Position numbers and translations under genes: made by a program. From JAAURB01 sp049649525 (GTDB lineage: Bacteria; Cyanobacteriota; Cyanobacteriia; Cyanobacteriales; Microcoleaceae), in NCBI GenBank assembly GCA_049649525.1, contig JBARZE010000016.1, positions 1-64,000 on the forward strand: a stretch of 64,000 nt of DNA, written 5' to 3'. How positions within the stretch are numbered: position 1 is the first letter of the stretch; each line of letters begins with the position of its first letter. The notes under the pieces are model-generated. The model did not search any database and was not told where the DNA came from. It worked only from the letters and a program-made list of their open reading frames with translations. Shown here one piece after another: positions 25,323-33,293 of the stretch.

Positions 25323-26153
25323 ATGCCTCATCCCCGTAAACAATTTGCCCAACACTGGCTACGCAGTCCAACCGCCCTCAATCAAATCATCAAAGCAGCA
25401 GAGTTATCAGCCACCGACAAAATTTTAGAAATCGGCCCAGGGACAGCTATTTTAACCCACGATTTGTTAAATTATACCGAAACCGTTGTGGGGGTTGAAA
25501 TTGATCGAGATTTATGTAAACGGTTAGTGAAGAAACTGGGAAATAAAGAGAATTTTTTATTGCTACAAGGAGATTTTCTAGAAATAGACTTAGATAATTT
25601 ACTCAAAGATTTTCCTAAATTCAAACCGATTAATAAAGTCGTTGCCAATATCCCCTATAATATTACCGGGCCGATTTTAACAAAGCTGTTGGGAACCCTG
25701 AGTAACCCAGTGATTAATCCCCATGAATTGATTGTATTATTGGTACAAAAAGAAGTTGCAGAGCGCTTATGTGCCACACCTGGTGCTAAAATCTTTGGGG
25801 CGTTATCGGTACGAGTTCAATATTTAGCAGAATGTGAATTCATCTGTGAAGTCCCCGCAAAAGCTTTCCATCCCGCGCCTAAAGTGGACTCTGCGGTAGT
25901 TCGTTTGCGTCCGAAACCCATTGAGACACCCGCAAAAAATCCGCGTCATTTGGAAATGTTGGTGAAACTCGGCTTTGCCAATAAACGCAAAATGTTACGA
26001 AATAATTTAAAAAGTATTGCAGAACGAGATCAATTGACCCCATTGCTGGAACAATTAAATATAAATCCTCAAGCCCGCGCTGAAGATTTGGGAGTGAAAC
26101 AATGGGTGGCTTTGAGCGATCTGATTTCCACCCAAACCGTGTCTAACTTGTAA
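25323..26153 (+). CDS. rsmA: 16S rRNA dimethyladenosine transferase
   Basis: 276 residues (KsgA/RsmA). It dimethylates the two adjacent adenines in the terminal helix of 16S rRNA using SAM. SAM-binding motif I is EIGPGTAILT (36-45) with the acidic residue in VGVEIDRDL; the catalytic motif is NIPYN (109-113). The C-terminal helical domain contains FHPAPKVDSAVVRLRPKP and FANKRKMLRNNL. It forms an operon with ispE (5-bp gap) and the DUF3082 gene; rsmA-ispE is a recurrent bacterial pair. Confidence 0.97.
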   Translation: MPHPRKQFAQHWLRSPTALNQIIKAAELSATDKILEIGPGTAILTHDLLNYTETVVGVEIDRDLCKRLVKKLGNKENFLLLQGDFLEIDLDNLLKDFPKFKPINKVVANIPYNITGPILTKLLGTLSNPVINPHELIVLLVQKEVAERLCATPGAKIFGALSVRVQYLAECEFICEVPAKAFHPAPKVDSAVVRLRPKPIETPAKNPRHLEMLVKLGFANKRKMLRNNLKSIAERDQLTPLLEQLNINPQARAEDLGVKQWVALSDLISTQTVSNL

Positions 26154-26158
26154 ATGAA

Positions 26159-27100
26159 ATGCGAACTTATTCTTTAATTGCCCCGGCTAAAATTAATTTA
26201 TATTTAGAAATTATTGGCGATCGCCCCGATGGTTTCCATGAATTGGCGATGGTACTTCAGAGTATTAGTTTAGCAGATGTGGTCACCCTCAACCCTATCA
26301 GTATTGATACGATTAGTGTGCGTTGTAACCATCCTCAAGTCCCAAACGATCAAACTAACCTCGCTTATCGGGCAGCGGCGTTGATGGCGCAACAATTCCC
26401 CGATGCGATGATAAAATATGGTGGGGTTGAAATCATTATTGATAAACAAGTCCCTGTTGCAGCGGGTTTAGCCGGAGGATCAAGCAATGCGGCGGCGGTA
26501 TTGGTGGGGTTAGACTTATTGTGGGAATTGGGATTAACAAAGATAGAATTACAGGAATTAGGGGCGCAAATTGGTTCAGATATTCCCTTCTGCATTCGTG
26601 GGGGAACAGCTTTAGCAACGGGTCGCGGGGAAGTTTTATCACCCTTAAAAAATTTAGATCATTTTCATGTCGTTTTGGCAAAATATAATAATCTTTCTAT
26701 CTCAACTCCCTGGGCTTATAAAACCTATCGTCAGCAATTTAGCAGTACTTATGTGTCTCTTGCACAAGATTTGCAAAGTCGGCAACAACGGGTTCATTCC
26801 GGGCCGATTGTATCAGCAATTATGCACGATCAAGGGGAAAAAATCGGTAAACTGTTACACAATGATTTAGAAAAAGTAGCGTTACCGGAATATCCTCAAA
26901 TTCTACAATTACGAGAAGCTTTTGCCCGTCAAAATGTACTGGGGACAATGATGTCAGGTTCTGGGCCAACCGTGTTTGCTTTAACCGAGTCCCAAGAACA
27001 AGCATTAACCGTAATGAAAGCTGTTAAACAACAAATTGCTGACCCGAATTTAGGTTTTTGGACGGCAAAATTTATTTCCACTGGAATTACTTTAGCATAG
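26159..27100 (+). CDS. ispE: 4-diphosphocytidyl-2-C-methyl-D-erythritol kinase
   Basis: 313-residue GHMP kinase of the MEP isoprenoid pathway. Signatures: LIAPAKINLYLEIIGDRPDGFHEL with the catalytic Lys, ATP loop PVAAGLAGGSSNAAA, SDIPFCIRGGTALATGRGE and GTMMSGSGPTVFAL. It supplies precursors for carotenoids, phytol and quinones. Located directly after rsmA. Confidence 0.97.
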   Translation: MRTYSLIAPAKINLYLEIIGDRPDGFHELAMVLQSISLADVVTLNPISIDTISVRCNHPQVPNDQTNLAYRAAALMAQQFPDAMIKYGGVEIIIDKQVPVAAGLAGGSSNAAAVLVGLDLLWELGLTKIELQELGAQIGSDIPFCIRGGTALATGRGEVLSPLKNLDHFHVVLAKYNNLSISTPWAYKTYRQQFSSTYVSLAQDLQSRQQRVHSGPIVSAIMHDQGEKIGKLLHNDLEKVALPEYPQILQLREAFARQNVLGTMMSGSGPTVFALTESQEQALTVMKAVKQQIADPNLGFWTAKFISTGITLA

Positions 27101-27117
27101 TATTAAAAAGGATAAAA

Positions 27118-27459
27118 ATGACTGACCAAAATAACACCAATTCAACCTCAATTACTGACATAACTAAAGCGAGTCCGTTCCGCTGTTTAACCGGGGCTTT
27201 TATTTCTAGTGGGTTTGCGGTGGCGCTATATTTATTAACCTCTTCGGTTGCCCAAACTTTAGCAGAAACTCCGATTCGATCCGGTAATCAATATGCGATG
27301 CAAATTGCCTCGGCGGTGAGAACTTTAGTGATAGGAATGTGTGCCTTAGCAACCGGAATATTTACCATTGCGGCTGTCGGTTTATTGGCGTTAATGGTAC
27401 AGATTTTGATTCAACGCTGGCAAAAACGGGATACTTCCCCAACTGATACCTCTTCGTAA
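27118..27459 (+). CDS. DUF3082 membrane protein
   Basis: 113 residues from the ATG at 27118 (preceded by AAAAAGGATAAAA); the frame is open further upstream inside ispE but that part is not protein-like. Two or three membrane helices (FRCLTGAFISSGFAVALYLL, VRTLVIGMCALATGIFTIAA) and a charged tail. DUF3082 is a cyanobacterial/plastid family of unknown function. Third gene of the rsmA-ispE unit (17-bp gap). Confidence 0.85.
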   Translation: MTDQNNTNSTSITDITKASPFRCLTGAFISSGFAVALYLLTSSVAQTLAETPIRSGNQYAMQIASAVRTLVIGMCALATGIFTIAAVGLLALMVQILIQRWQKRDTSPTDTSS

Positions 27460-27667
27460 ATTAGAAAGACGGAGGATAATCAAAAAAGTTTATACTTTGT
27501 CGGTGAGTTGGGTACTCTATTAGTGTTCAAGAAAAACTCATCACTTTTAATCAGTGCCATAACCCACCATTCAAGATTTTATCACGCCTGGTTCCTTTTC
27601 TACTTTCATATTGAGAGAGTGGAATTTTTTGAGTGGGAATTATTTGCTACTGAATCATAGTTTAATA

Positions 27668-28300
27668 ATGGAATTATTTACAATTGGTCATTCTAACCAT
27701 AGTATTAAATGTTTTATCGATTTATTAAACCAACATCAAATTACAGCAGTTGCAGATGTGCGATCGCATCCTTACAGTCGTTATCTTCCCCATTTTAATC
27801 AATCTGCGCTTGCAAAGGTGTTAAAGCAATCTCAAATTTATTATGCGTTTTTAGGTCGAGAGTTAGGTGCTAGACCGGATAATTTAGGCTGTTATGATAG
27901 TACAGGAAAAGCATTGTATGAACGAATTGCAAAAACCGATTTATTTTCTGTTGGTATTCAACGAATTTTAACTGGAATTAAAAAAAACCATCGCATCGCT
28001 TTAATGTGTGCTGAGAAAGATCCAATCACCTGTCATCGAACGATCTTAGTCTGTCATTATTTAAAACGATATAACTTACCAATTTATCATATTCTACCAC
28101 AGGGTGAGTTAGAATCTCAAGCCCAATTAGAACAGCGATTATTAGAGAAATATAATTGGGCGATTGATCGGCAAAAAGTCGTTCAGTTATCCTTGTTTAC
28201 TCAAACGCTTTTAGAACCTGTCAAAACTCTTGATTTAGAAGTGGCTTATCAAAAACAAAGTGATGAAATTGCTTATAAAAAAGTGATTAAAAAAAACTAG
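27668..28300 (+). CDS. DUF488 family protein 1
   Basis: 210 residues from the ATG at 27668; an upstream TTG adds a non-conserved tail. DUF488 features: MELFTIGHSNHSIKCFIDLL, VADVRSHPYSRYLPHFNQ, FLGRELGARPDN and ALMCAEKDPITCHRTILVCH, the conserved Cys-x6-CHR motif. The biochemical role of DUF488 is unproven; the Cys/His motif suggests catalysis or metal/nucleotide binding. It starts a three-gene unit with a second DUF488 and a protein of a likely nucleic-acid-binding family. Confidence 0.92.
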   Translation: MELFTIGHSNHSIKCFIDLLNQHQITAVADVRSHPYSRYLPHFNQSALAKVLKQSQIYYAFLGRELGARPDNLGCYDSTGKALYERIAKTDLFSVGIQRILTGIKKNHRIALMCAEKDPITCHRTILVCHYLKRYNLPIYHILPQGELESQAQLEQRLLEKYNWAIDRQKVVQLSLFTQTLLEPVKTLDLEVAYQKQSDEIAYKKVIKKN

Positions 28301-28308
28301 AAATAAAG

Positions 28309-28755
28309 ATGAAATCAAAGATTAAATTATTTACAATTGGTTTTACAAAAAAGACCGCGCAGCATTTCTTTGAAACTTTAATAAATGCTGGAGTCGAGAA
28401 ACTGATTGATGCACGGTTAAATAATTCTTCTCAATTAGCAGGTTTTGCCAAACGCAAGGACTTAGAATATTTTTTAAAAGTTATTGGTAAAATTGATTAC
28501 GTTCATTGCTTAGAACTTGCGCCGACAAAAGAGATTTTAGAAAATTATAAAAAAAATGGGGGAAATTGGCAAATTTACGAAAAGCAATTTATTCAATTAA
28601 TGGGAAATCGCCAAATTGAACAACAGTTTTATCCAGAACAATTTAACAAAAGCTGTTTACTCTGTAGTGAAGCAACTCCAGAATATTGTCATCGTCGTTT
28701 AGTGGCAGAATATTTACAAGAAGAGTGGATAAATGTTGATATATCTCATCTGTAA
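28309..28755 (+). CDS. DUF488 family protein 2 (short form)
   Basis: 148 residues, beginning 8 bp after the first DUF488 gene. It shares the same core: KLFTIGFTKKTAQHFFETLI, LIDARLNNSSQLAGFAKR and LLCSEATPEYCHRRLVAEYL (Cys-x6-CHR). It is shorter and divergent and replaces DVRSHPYSR with DARLNNSSQL, so the two are probably non-redundant partners. Confidence 0.92.
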   Translation: MKSKIKLFTIGFTKKTAQHFFETLINAGVEKLIDARLNNSSQLAGFAKRKDLEYFLKVIGKIDYVHCLELAPTKEILENYKKNGGNWQIYEKQFIQLMGNRQIEQQFYPEQFNKSCLLCSEATPEYCHRRLVAEYLQEEWINVDISHL

Positions 28756-28819
28756 TGGACAATCAAAATTAAGTTGATTAGCATCGAAGTGAAGCTAAAA
28801 AACATAGAATCATTACATC

Positions 28820-29488
28820 ATGACTCGGATTATTTGCCTTGCCAATTCATGGAAGCGTGGCAATCGGTGCATCGCAGGAATACATACAATTAAAGGAAGC
28901 TGGGTACGTGTTATTTCTAATTTACCTGATGGTGGGATTCCCAAAAAAACGCGACTCATTGATGGACAAGAACCTGCTTTATTAGATGTAATTGATATTC
29001 CGCTGTCGAATAAAACCCGAAAAGAGTTTGAATTTGAACGTGAAAATATATCTATTGTACCTGGAAAATGGCGACGAATGCAGAAAACACCACCAGGTTA
29101 TTTACTTAAATATTCTAGTAAAGAGGTATATATTTTACACAATGATGAGCAATATATTCCCTTAAGTTATTTACAGGCATTACCCCTAGAAAAACGGCAT
29201 ACCTTACAACTGATTAAAGCCCATCAATTTTCAGTCCGTTCTATCAATTGTCGGAAGGAAAATCGGCAGAAATGGGAAGGAACGCTAGTCACAGAACATG
29301 GAAAAGAGTTAACAGCAAGTATTACAGATCCTGTATTTGTCCGGCGCTTAGAGTTGGGTTATCGTCCTCAGACACCTTGTCTAGTTACGGTTAGTTTAAG
29401 TATGCCGTGGCAACCGAAAGATTGGGAAAAAGAAGACAATCCTTGTTGGAAGTTAATTGCTGGGGTAATTGAATTATCTGCTGATTAG
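28820..29488 (+). CDS. Probable dual-OB-domain protein linked to DUF488
   Basis: 222 residues. It begins MTRIICLANSWKRGNRCIAG followed by IHTIKGSWVRVISNLPDGG and later contains LLDVIDIPLSNKTRKEFEFE, PGKWRRMQKTPPGYLLKYSS and SITDPVFVRRLELGYRPQ. The alternating beta pattern and the gene neighbourhood match what I recall as the dual-OB (DuOB) family found beside DUF488; the assignment is from memory and moderate. OB folds bind nucleic acids or nucleotides. It sits 64 bp after the second DUF488. The following 170 bp hold only a 21-codon minus-strand frame (29542-29607) of doubtful meaning. Confidence 0.65.
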   Translation: MTRIICLANSWKRGNRCIAGIHTIKGSWVRVISNLPDGGIPKKTRLIDGQEPALLDVIDIPLSNKTRKEFEFERENISIVPGKWRRMQKTPPGYLLKYSSKEVYILHNDEQYIPLSYLQALPLEKRHTLQLIKAHQFSVRSINCRKENRQKWEGTLVTEHGKELTASITDPVFVRRLELGYRPQTPCLVTVSLSMPWQPKDWEKEDNPCWKLIAGVIELSAD

Positions 29489-29658
29489 TATTTCAATCTG
29501 AGTAAAATCGATTAAATAATCCCGGTTTATTCTTTTCTTCCCTATACTGTTTCTTCGTTACCATTAACGACTTGATGGGCGAGATAAATAATCTTAGAAA
29601 GACTCATTCACGGCTATCCTCAATTGATTATATCTAGAATACCCGAAACTCAGGAAGA

Positions 29659-30306
29659 TTAATTCCTCACAGAATCTCTCACCCATTGACGAAACAGTTT
29701 CATCGTTTTATTACGCCCAATTTCTTGACTTTGCTGAACAAACTTTTGCAGATTTTCAACTAAGGGTAAATTAGGAAAAATTACGCTACGTTGTTGTACT
29801 GCATATTGACCATTTGGCTGTAAAATATTAATTTGTAGTTGACCCTGTTCAAACCGCCATAATTCAGCAACACCTAAAGCTTCATAAATACTGGGATGAG
29901 TTCGAGACGTAATGTCAATTTCTAAAGCTAAATCTGGCGGCGGATCTATTGTTAGATCTAAGCGATTTTTGCCACGAATAGTAGCTTCATTTTGGATGTA
30001 AAAACAATTATCCGGTTCAATCCCTTTCAACATTGATTGATTTTTAAATGTTGTTGATCCTAAAGGTACAAATTCTATCTCTAATTCTTCGAGAATTGCT
30101 TTAATGAAATCACCGATACTTTCTTTATTAAACTCGTGTTCTGGTAATGGTGTCATAATTTCTAAAAGTCCGTTATCATAAGCCACCCGTGTAGATCGTT
30201 GTTCACCTAATTCTTCTAAAATCGCTTCAAATTCCTCCCAACTTACCGCTTCTAATAATACTCGTTGTCCTGGCGGAACTGTTATTCTTCTAAGTTCTAA
30301 TAGCAT
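29659..30306 (-). CDS. Uma2-family (DUF820) putative restriction-like endonuclease
   Basis: 215 residues, with the PD-(D/E)XK fold typical of the very numerous cyanobacterial Uma2 proteins. Features: WEEFEAILEELGEQRSTRVA, GLLEIMTPLPEHEFNKES, then DPPPDLALEIDITSRTHPS with the Asp and Glu of the nuclease core, and GVAELWRFEQGQLQINIL. Function is not established for the family; mobility or defence roles have been proposed. It is convergent with the DUF488 unit. Confidence 0.92.
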   Translation of the reverse strand: MLLELRRITVPPGQRVLLEAVSWEEFEAILEELGEQRSTRVAYDNGLLEIMTPLPEHEFNKESIGDFIKAILEELEIEFVPLGSTTFKNQSMLKGIEPDNCFYIQNEATIRGKNRLDLTIDPPPDLALEIDITSRTHPSIYEALGVAELWRFEQGQLQINILQPNGQYAVQQRSVIFPNLPLVENLQKFVQQSQEIGRNKTMKLFRQWVRDSVRN

Positions 30307-30361
30307 TTTGAGTATATCTGTAAAGTTGATTATATTCTATCTTTTAAAAGAGTTAAAATCA

Positions 30362-30781
30362 TTAAGGTAGCTTGTAACTGGCAACACGAATTGTGAGTTC
30401 ACCCTGTTCCGGATTATTAGTGAAAATAAAAGCACCTGATGCTTTTTCACCACCGGATAAAAAGTCAATTTGCTGTTCACCTGCTTGTTGAATATCTTCC
30501 GCTTCAATTTTTAGTTCTCCAATAACTTGAACCGATTTTGCTGTTTTTCCGCCCGTATTAGAGACGGTAAAAGGAACATAGTATTGAGTCCCTTGATAAC
30601 GAATTTCTTGATCAACAATAACAGACAAAATTGGAGGTTGAGTGTCTATCATTTTCCATTGATAAAGAATAAGAAATATCAGTAATCCTAGGATAAAGCA
30701 GGCGATGCCAAAACTTAAACGTTCGGGAAAAGAACGCTGTTTTTTTTGTTTTGAATCTGTAGAAGTAGAAGTTTCACTCAT
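30362..30781 (-). CDS. TIGR02588-family single-span protein
   Basis: 139 residues: a basic cytoplasmic start, one membrane helix (FGIACFILGLLIFLILYQW) and an exposed beta domain (PPILSVIVDQEIRYQGTQYY, then PFTVSNTGGKTAKSVQVIGE) like a small immunoglobulin-type fold. It overlaps the end of the upstream membrane gene by 4 bp (ATGA type), so the two are coupled. TIGR02587/TIGR02588 proteins occur as a pair; function unknown. Confidence 0.85.
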   Translation of the reverse strand: MSETSTSTDSKQKKQRSFPERLSFGIACFILGLLIFLILYQWKMIDTQPPILSVIVDQEIRYQGTQYYVPFTVSNTGGKTAKSVQVIGELKIEAEDIQQAGEQQIDFLSGGEKASGAFIFTNNPEQGELTIRVASYKLP

Positions 30782-31680
30782 ACGGCTAAACGTCCGGCTG
30801 CGCCTCCAATACTAGCAGGAAGTCCCAGTATAATAGCATAACGCATCCAAAGAAACCAAGGATCTGCAACAGTAATTTTTTGGAAGAATACTAACATTAA
30901 AACAGAAGCAAGTAATGAAATTAAGTAAGAGAAAATCGTTTCACTTTCAGGGTTTTGAAAAAGTCCTTGTTGTTGCTTTCGCTGTTTCTGATTATTAAAT
31001 CCGGCTGCAAAAACAATGAGATAAGAAATGAGTAAAGAAGCTAAAATAATCGCAATTAGCCAAGGTGGAGAAGATGCAACGCCTAATTCAGTGACTTCAT
31101 CGGTTGGTGCAATACTAAATGCAATAATAATTGCTCCGGTTAATGTTCCTCCTAAATCTGCTAGTGTTTCATTTGCTCCTTTTACTTGTTTCAGTTTATC
31201 ATCCATAAAGTCTTTTGTTTGGCGAGAATGTTCGGAAAAGTTTTTAGAATCATCTTCGCTTAAAATTATTTGGCTTAGAGCCACACCTAGGGCAAACGGA
31301 ACGCTCTCAAACGTGATTTTCCCTAACGCTTCTTGTAAAGAGGTATCAAAGGTTATTCGTTGTAATAAAAATAGCATTAACGTTGCACAGATAATCGCAA
31401 TTGCTAAAACTTCTATACTTTCTAAAACAACATCAATAAGACTAGTCTGTTTTTGACGACGAAAGCCTTCAATTCGATTAAAAAAGAAAACAACAAAATA
31501 AGTTATTGCCAGAAGAGATAGCATTAAAGGCGGTTGTAGATAAGAGCCAGCTTGCCACACTTCAAAGGTGTATAGCAGAGGAATTCCAAATAAGAAACCT
31601 CCGGCTGCGCCCCGAACTATTTCATTGATTTCTTTGAGCCACATTAAACGTTTTTTTCGTTGATTATTTCGTTGATTCAT
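30778..31680 (-). CDS. TIGR02587-family (DUF2391) polytopic membrane protein
   Basis: 300 residues with about seven membrane helices. It begins with a basic stretch, then IVRGAAGGFLFGIPLLYTFE, LMLSLLAITYFVVFFFNRIE and a central soluble loop (SEDDSKNFSEHSRQTKDFMD). The final helices end with IILGLPASIGGAAGRLAV. It is the partner of the TIGR02588 gene. The start may be the ATG at 31680 or 12 codons later (MWLKEINE). No transport or enzymatic motif is visible. Confidence 0.85.
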   Translation of the reverse strand: MNQRNNQRKKRLMWLKEINEIVRGAAGGFLFGIPLLYTFEVWQAGSYLQPPLMLSLLAITYFVVFFFNRIEGFRRQKQTSLIDVVLESIEVLAIAIICATLMLFLLQRITFDTSLQEALGKITFESVPFALGVALSQIILSEDDSKNFSEHSRQTKDFMDDKLKQVKGANETLADLGGTLTGAIIIAFSIAPTDEVTELGVASSPPWLIAIILASLLISYLIVFAAGFNNQKQRKQQQGLFQNPESETIFSYLISLLASVLMLVFFQKITVADPWFLWMRYAIILGLPASIGGAAGRLAV

Positions 31681-31879
31681 TAATATTTTTTAGTTTTTAT
31701 ATTTCTTGATTTTAACAGTTTTTATTTAACCAAATTAATATCTTTGTAAAATATAATAATTCTATACAAAGACAATCTGATAAAAGTTAAGTCAACAAAT
31801 TTTTCTGTACACATTTGCTTAAAAATAACACTTTAGATGTATAATAGTCAGTGTAAAACTCGCTTTTTTATACAAAGAA

Positions 31880-32434
31880 ATGTTAAAGCTTTATGGTGGC
31901 GTTGTTAGCCGTGCAACTATTGTTCAATGGTATTTAGAAGAATTAGAGGTTCCCTACGAGTTTGTACAACTAGATTTGCAAGCAGGAGAACATCAACAAT
32001 CGGAATTTCTAAAAATAAATCCCATGGGAAAAGTCCCTGCAATTGATGATGAAGGTTTTACACTATGGGAATCTGGCGCAATTTTACTTTATTTAGCACA
32101 AAAATATGGCAAAATGCCGGATTCTATAGAACAACAAGCCGAGATTTATCAGTGGGTTTTGTTTGCTAATGCGACTCTCAGTAGTGGATTATTTAATGAA
32201 ACAAGCCGCGACAAAGAAACCCCTCAACTTTTAAAGCCATTAAGCGCACGTTTACAACAACATCCCTATATGATGGGAGCAGAATTTGGTGTGGTTGATG
32301 TGGCTGTAGGCTCTATCTTAGCTTATCTTCAAATGATGCTTAAACTGGACTATACCCCTTATCCAGGCGTAATGGATTATGTGCAGAAAATGACGACTCG
32401 TCCAGCATTTCAAAAGGTGATGGCAAGACGTTAA
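31880..32434 (+). CDS. Glutathione S-transferase
   Basis: 184 residues, shorter than typical GSTs (about 200). The N-terminal thioredoxin-like domain (MLKLYGGVVSRATIVQWYLE, then INPMGKVPAIDDEGFTLWES with the cis-Pro and the glutathione-binding Glu-Ser) is followed by a reduced helical domain (EFGVVDVAVGSILAYLQMML). The likely catalytic Ser is at position 10. It conjugates or reduces electrophiles with glutathione; substrate unknown. Convergent with the LRAT-like gene 25 bp away. Confidence 0.92.
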   Translation: MLKLYGGVVSRATIVQWYLEELEVPYEFVQLDLQAGEHQQSEFLKINPMGKVPAIDDEGFTLWESGAILLYLAQKYGKMPDSIEQQAEIYQWVLFANATLSSGLFNETSRDKETPQLLKPLSARLQQHPYMMGAEFGVVDVAVGSILAYLQMMLKLDYTPYPGVMDYVQKMTTRPAFQKVMARR

Positions 32435-32459
32435 TTAGAATCAAGAAATATTTATACTG

Positions 32460-33137
32460 TTAGAATTGATATCGTTGATTTTGCAACAAGTTTTCAGTCA
32501 TTTTCGCAAGTTGATCTAAATTTGATTCTAATTTCTCTGCTTTGTTTTGATATAATCGTTTTCGTTTTAATGCAGCCCTGGCTAAATCTTCTCTGTCTTT
32601 TTTCAATGCAGCAATTGCCACCTTTTGCCAACTCTCCATTTCAGCCAATGCATTCTTATATTGCGGCTGAATATCATCCCAAGCAACGCGAATATCTCCT
32701 AACGCTTCGTCCAATAATTGCGGAGTTTTATCAGTATTTGCATCATTAATTGCTTCACGTAGAGGCTGATTTAATTGATCGACATTTAACCGACTCAGTA
32801 AGGGAACAAAATCCCGAATTTGACGGCTATCACTAATTCCAGTCACACACCAGGTGGCAAAATGTTCGCAGTTATTGAATAATAAATTATATTGATTTTC
32901 CCCTAACCGACTTTCTGCTCTTTGAATAGTTGTATCCGCAATATAACGCACAGGGTATTGTCGAACATACACTGGGTTATTGCGAGAAAATGTGGTGACA
33001 GAGGTTCGTTCAATAATTTCACTGGGTTTGCGATAATGAATAACGCTACCATCGCCGCAGTCAATTCCGTGATGTTCGTATACCCCCTCAATATTGAAAA
33101 ATTCCCGATAAACGTAAACTTGATCTCCTCTTGCCAT
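32460..33137 (-). CDS. LRAT-domain (NlpC/P60-like) acyltransferase-type protein
   Basis: 225 residues. The LRAT core spans about 1-105: the His of YEHHGIDCGDGSVIHY (His22/23, with His34) and the catalytic Cys90 in the diagnostic NNCEHFATWC. This circularly permuted papain-like fold transfers acyl groups from phospholipids in eukaryotes; bacterial versions are uncharacterised. The remaining 120 residues are charged helices, probably coiled coil (AALKRKRLYQNKAEKLESNL). There is no signal peptide. Divergent from the helicase gene. Confidence 0.88.
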   Translation of the reverse strand: MARGDQVYVYREFFNIEGVYEHHGIDCGDGSVIHYRKPSEIIERTSVTTFSRNNPVYVRQYPVRYIADTTIQRAESRLGENQYNLLFNNCEHFATWCVTGISDSRQIRDFVPLLSRLNVDQLNQPLREAINDANTDKTPQLLDEALGDIRVAWDDIQPQYKNALAEMESWQKVAIAALKKDREDLARAALKRKRLYQNKAEKLESNLDQLAKMTENLLQNQRYQF

Positions 33138-33293
33138 AATTCAAGGTGTAATTCGTTTTTTTATTACAATATAAAATTAGTGTAATACTTGTTTGCTATA
33201 TTTAGCAGCGAATAACTGCAATAAATAACTTTGACAAAATTGTCACTTAAATTTGCTAAACTTTGATTTAAACTGCAACATTTAATCACCTCC

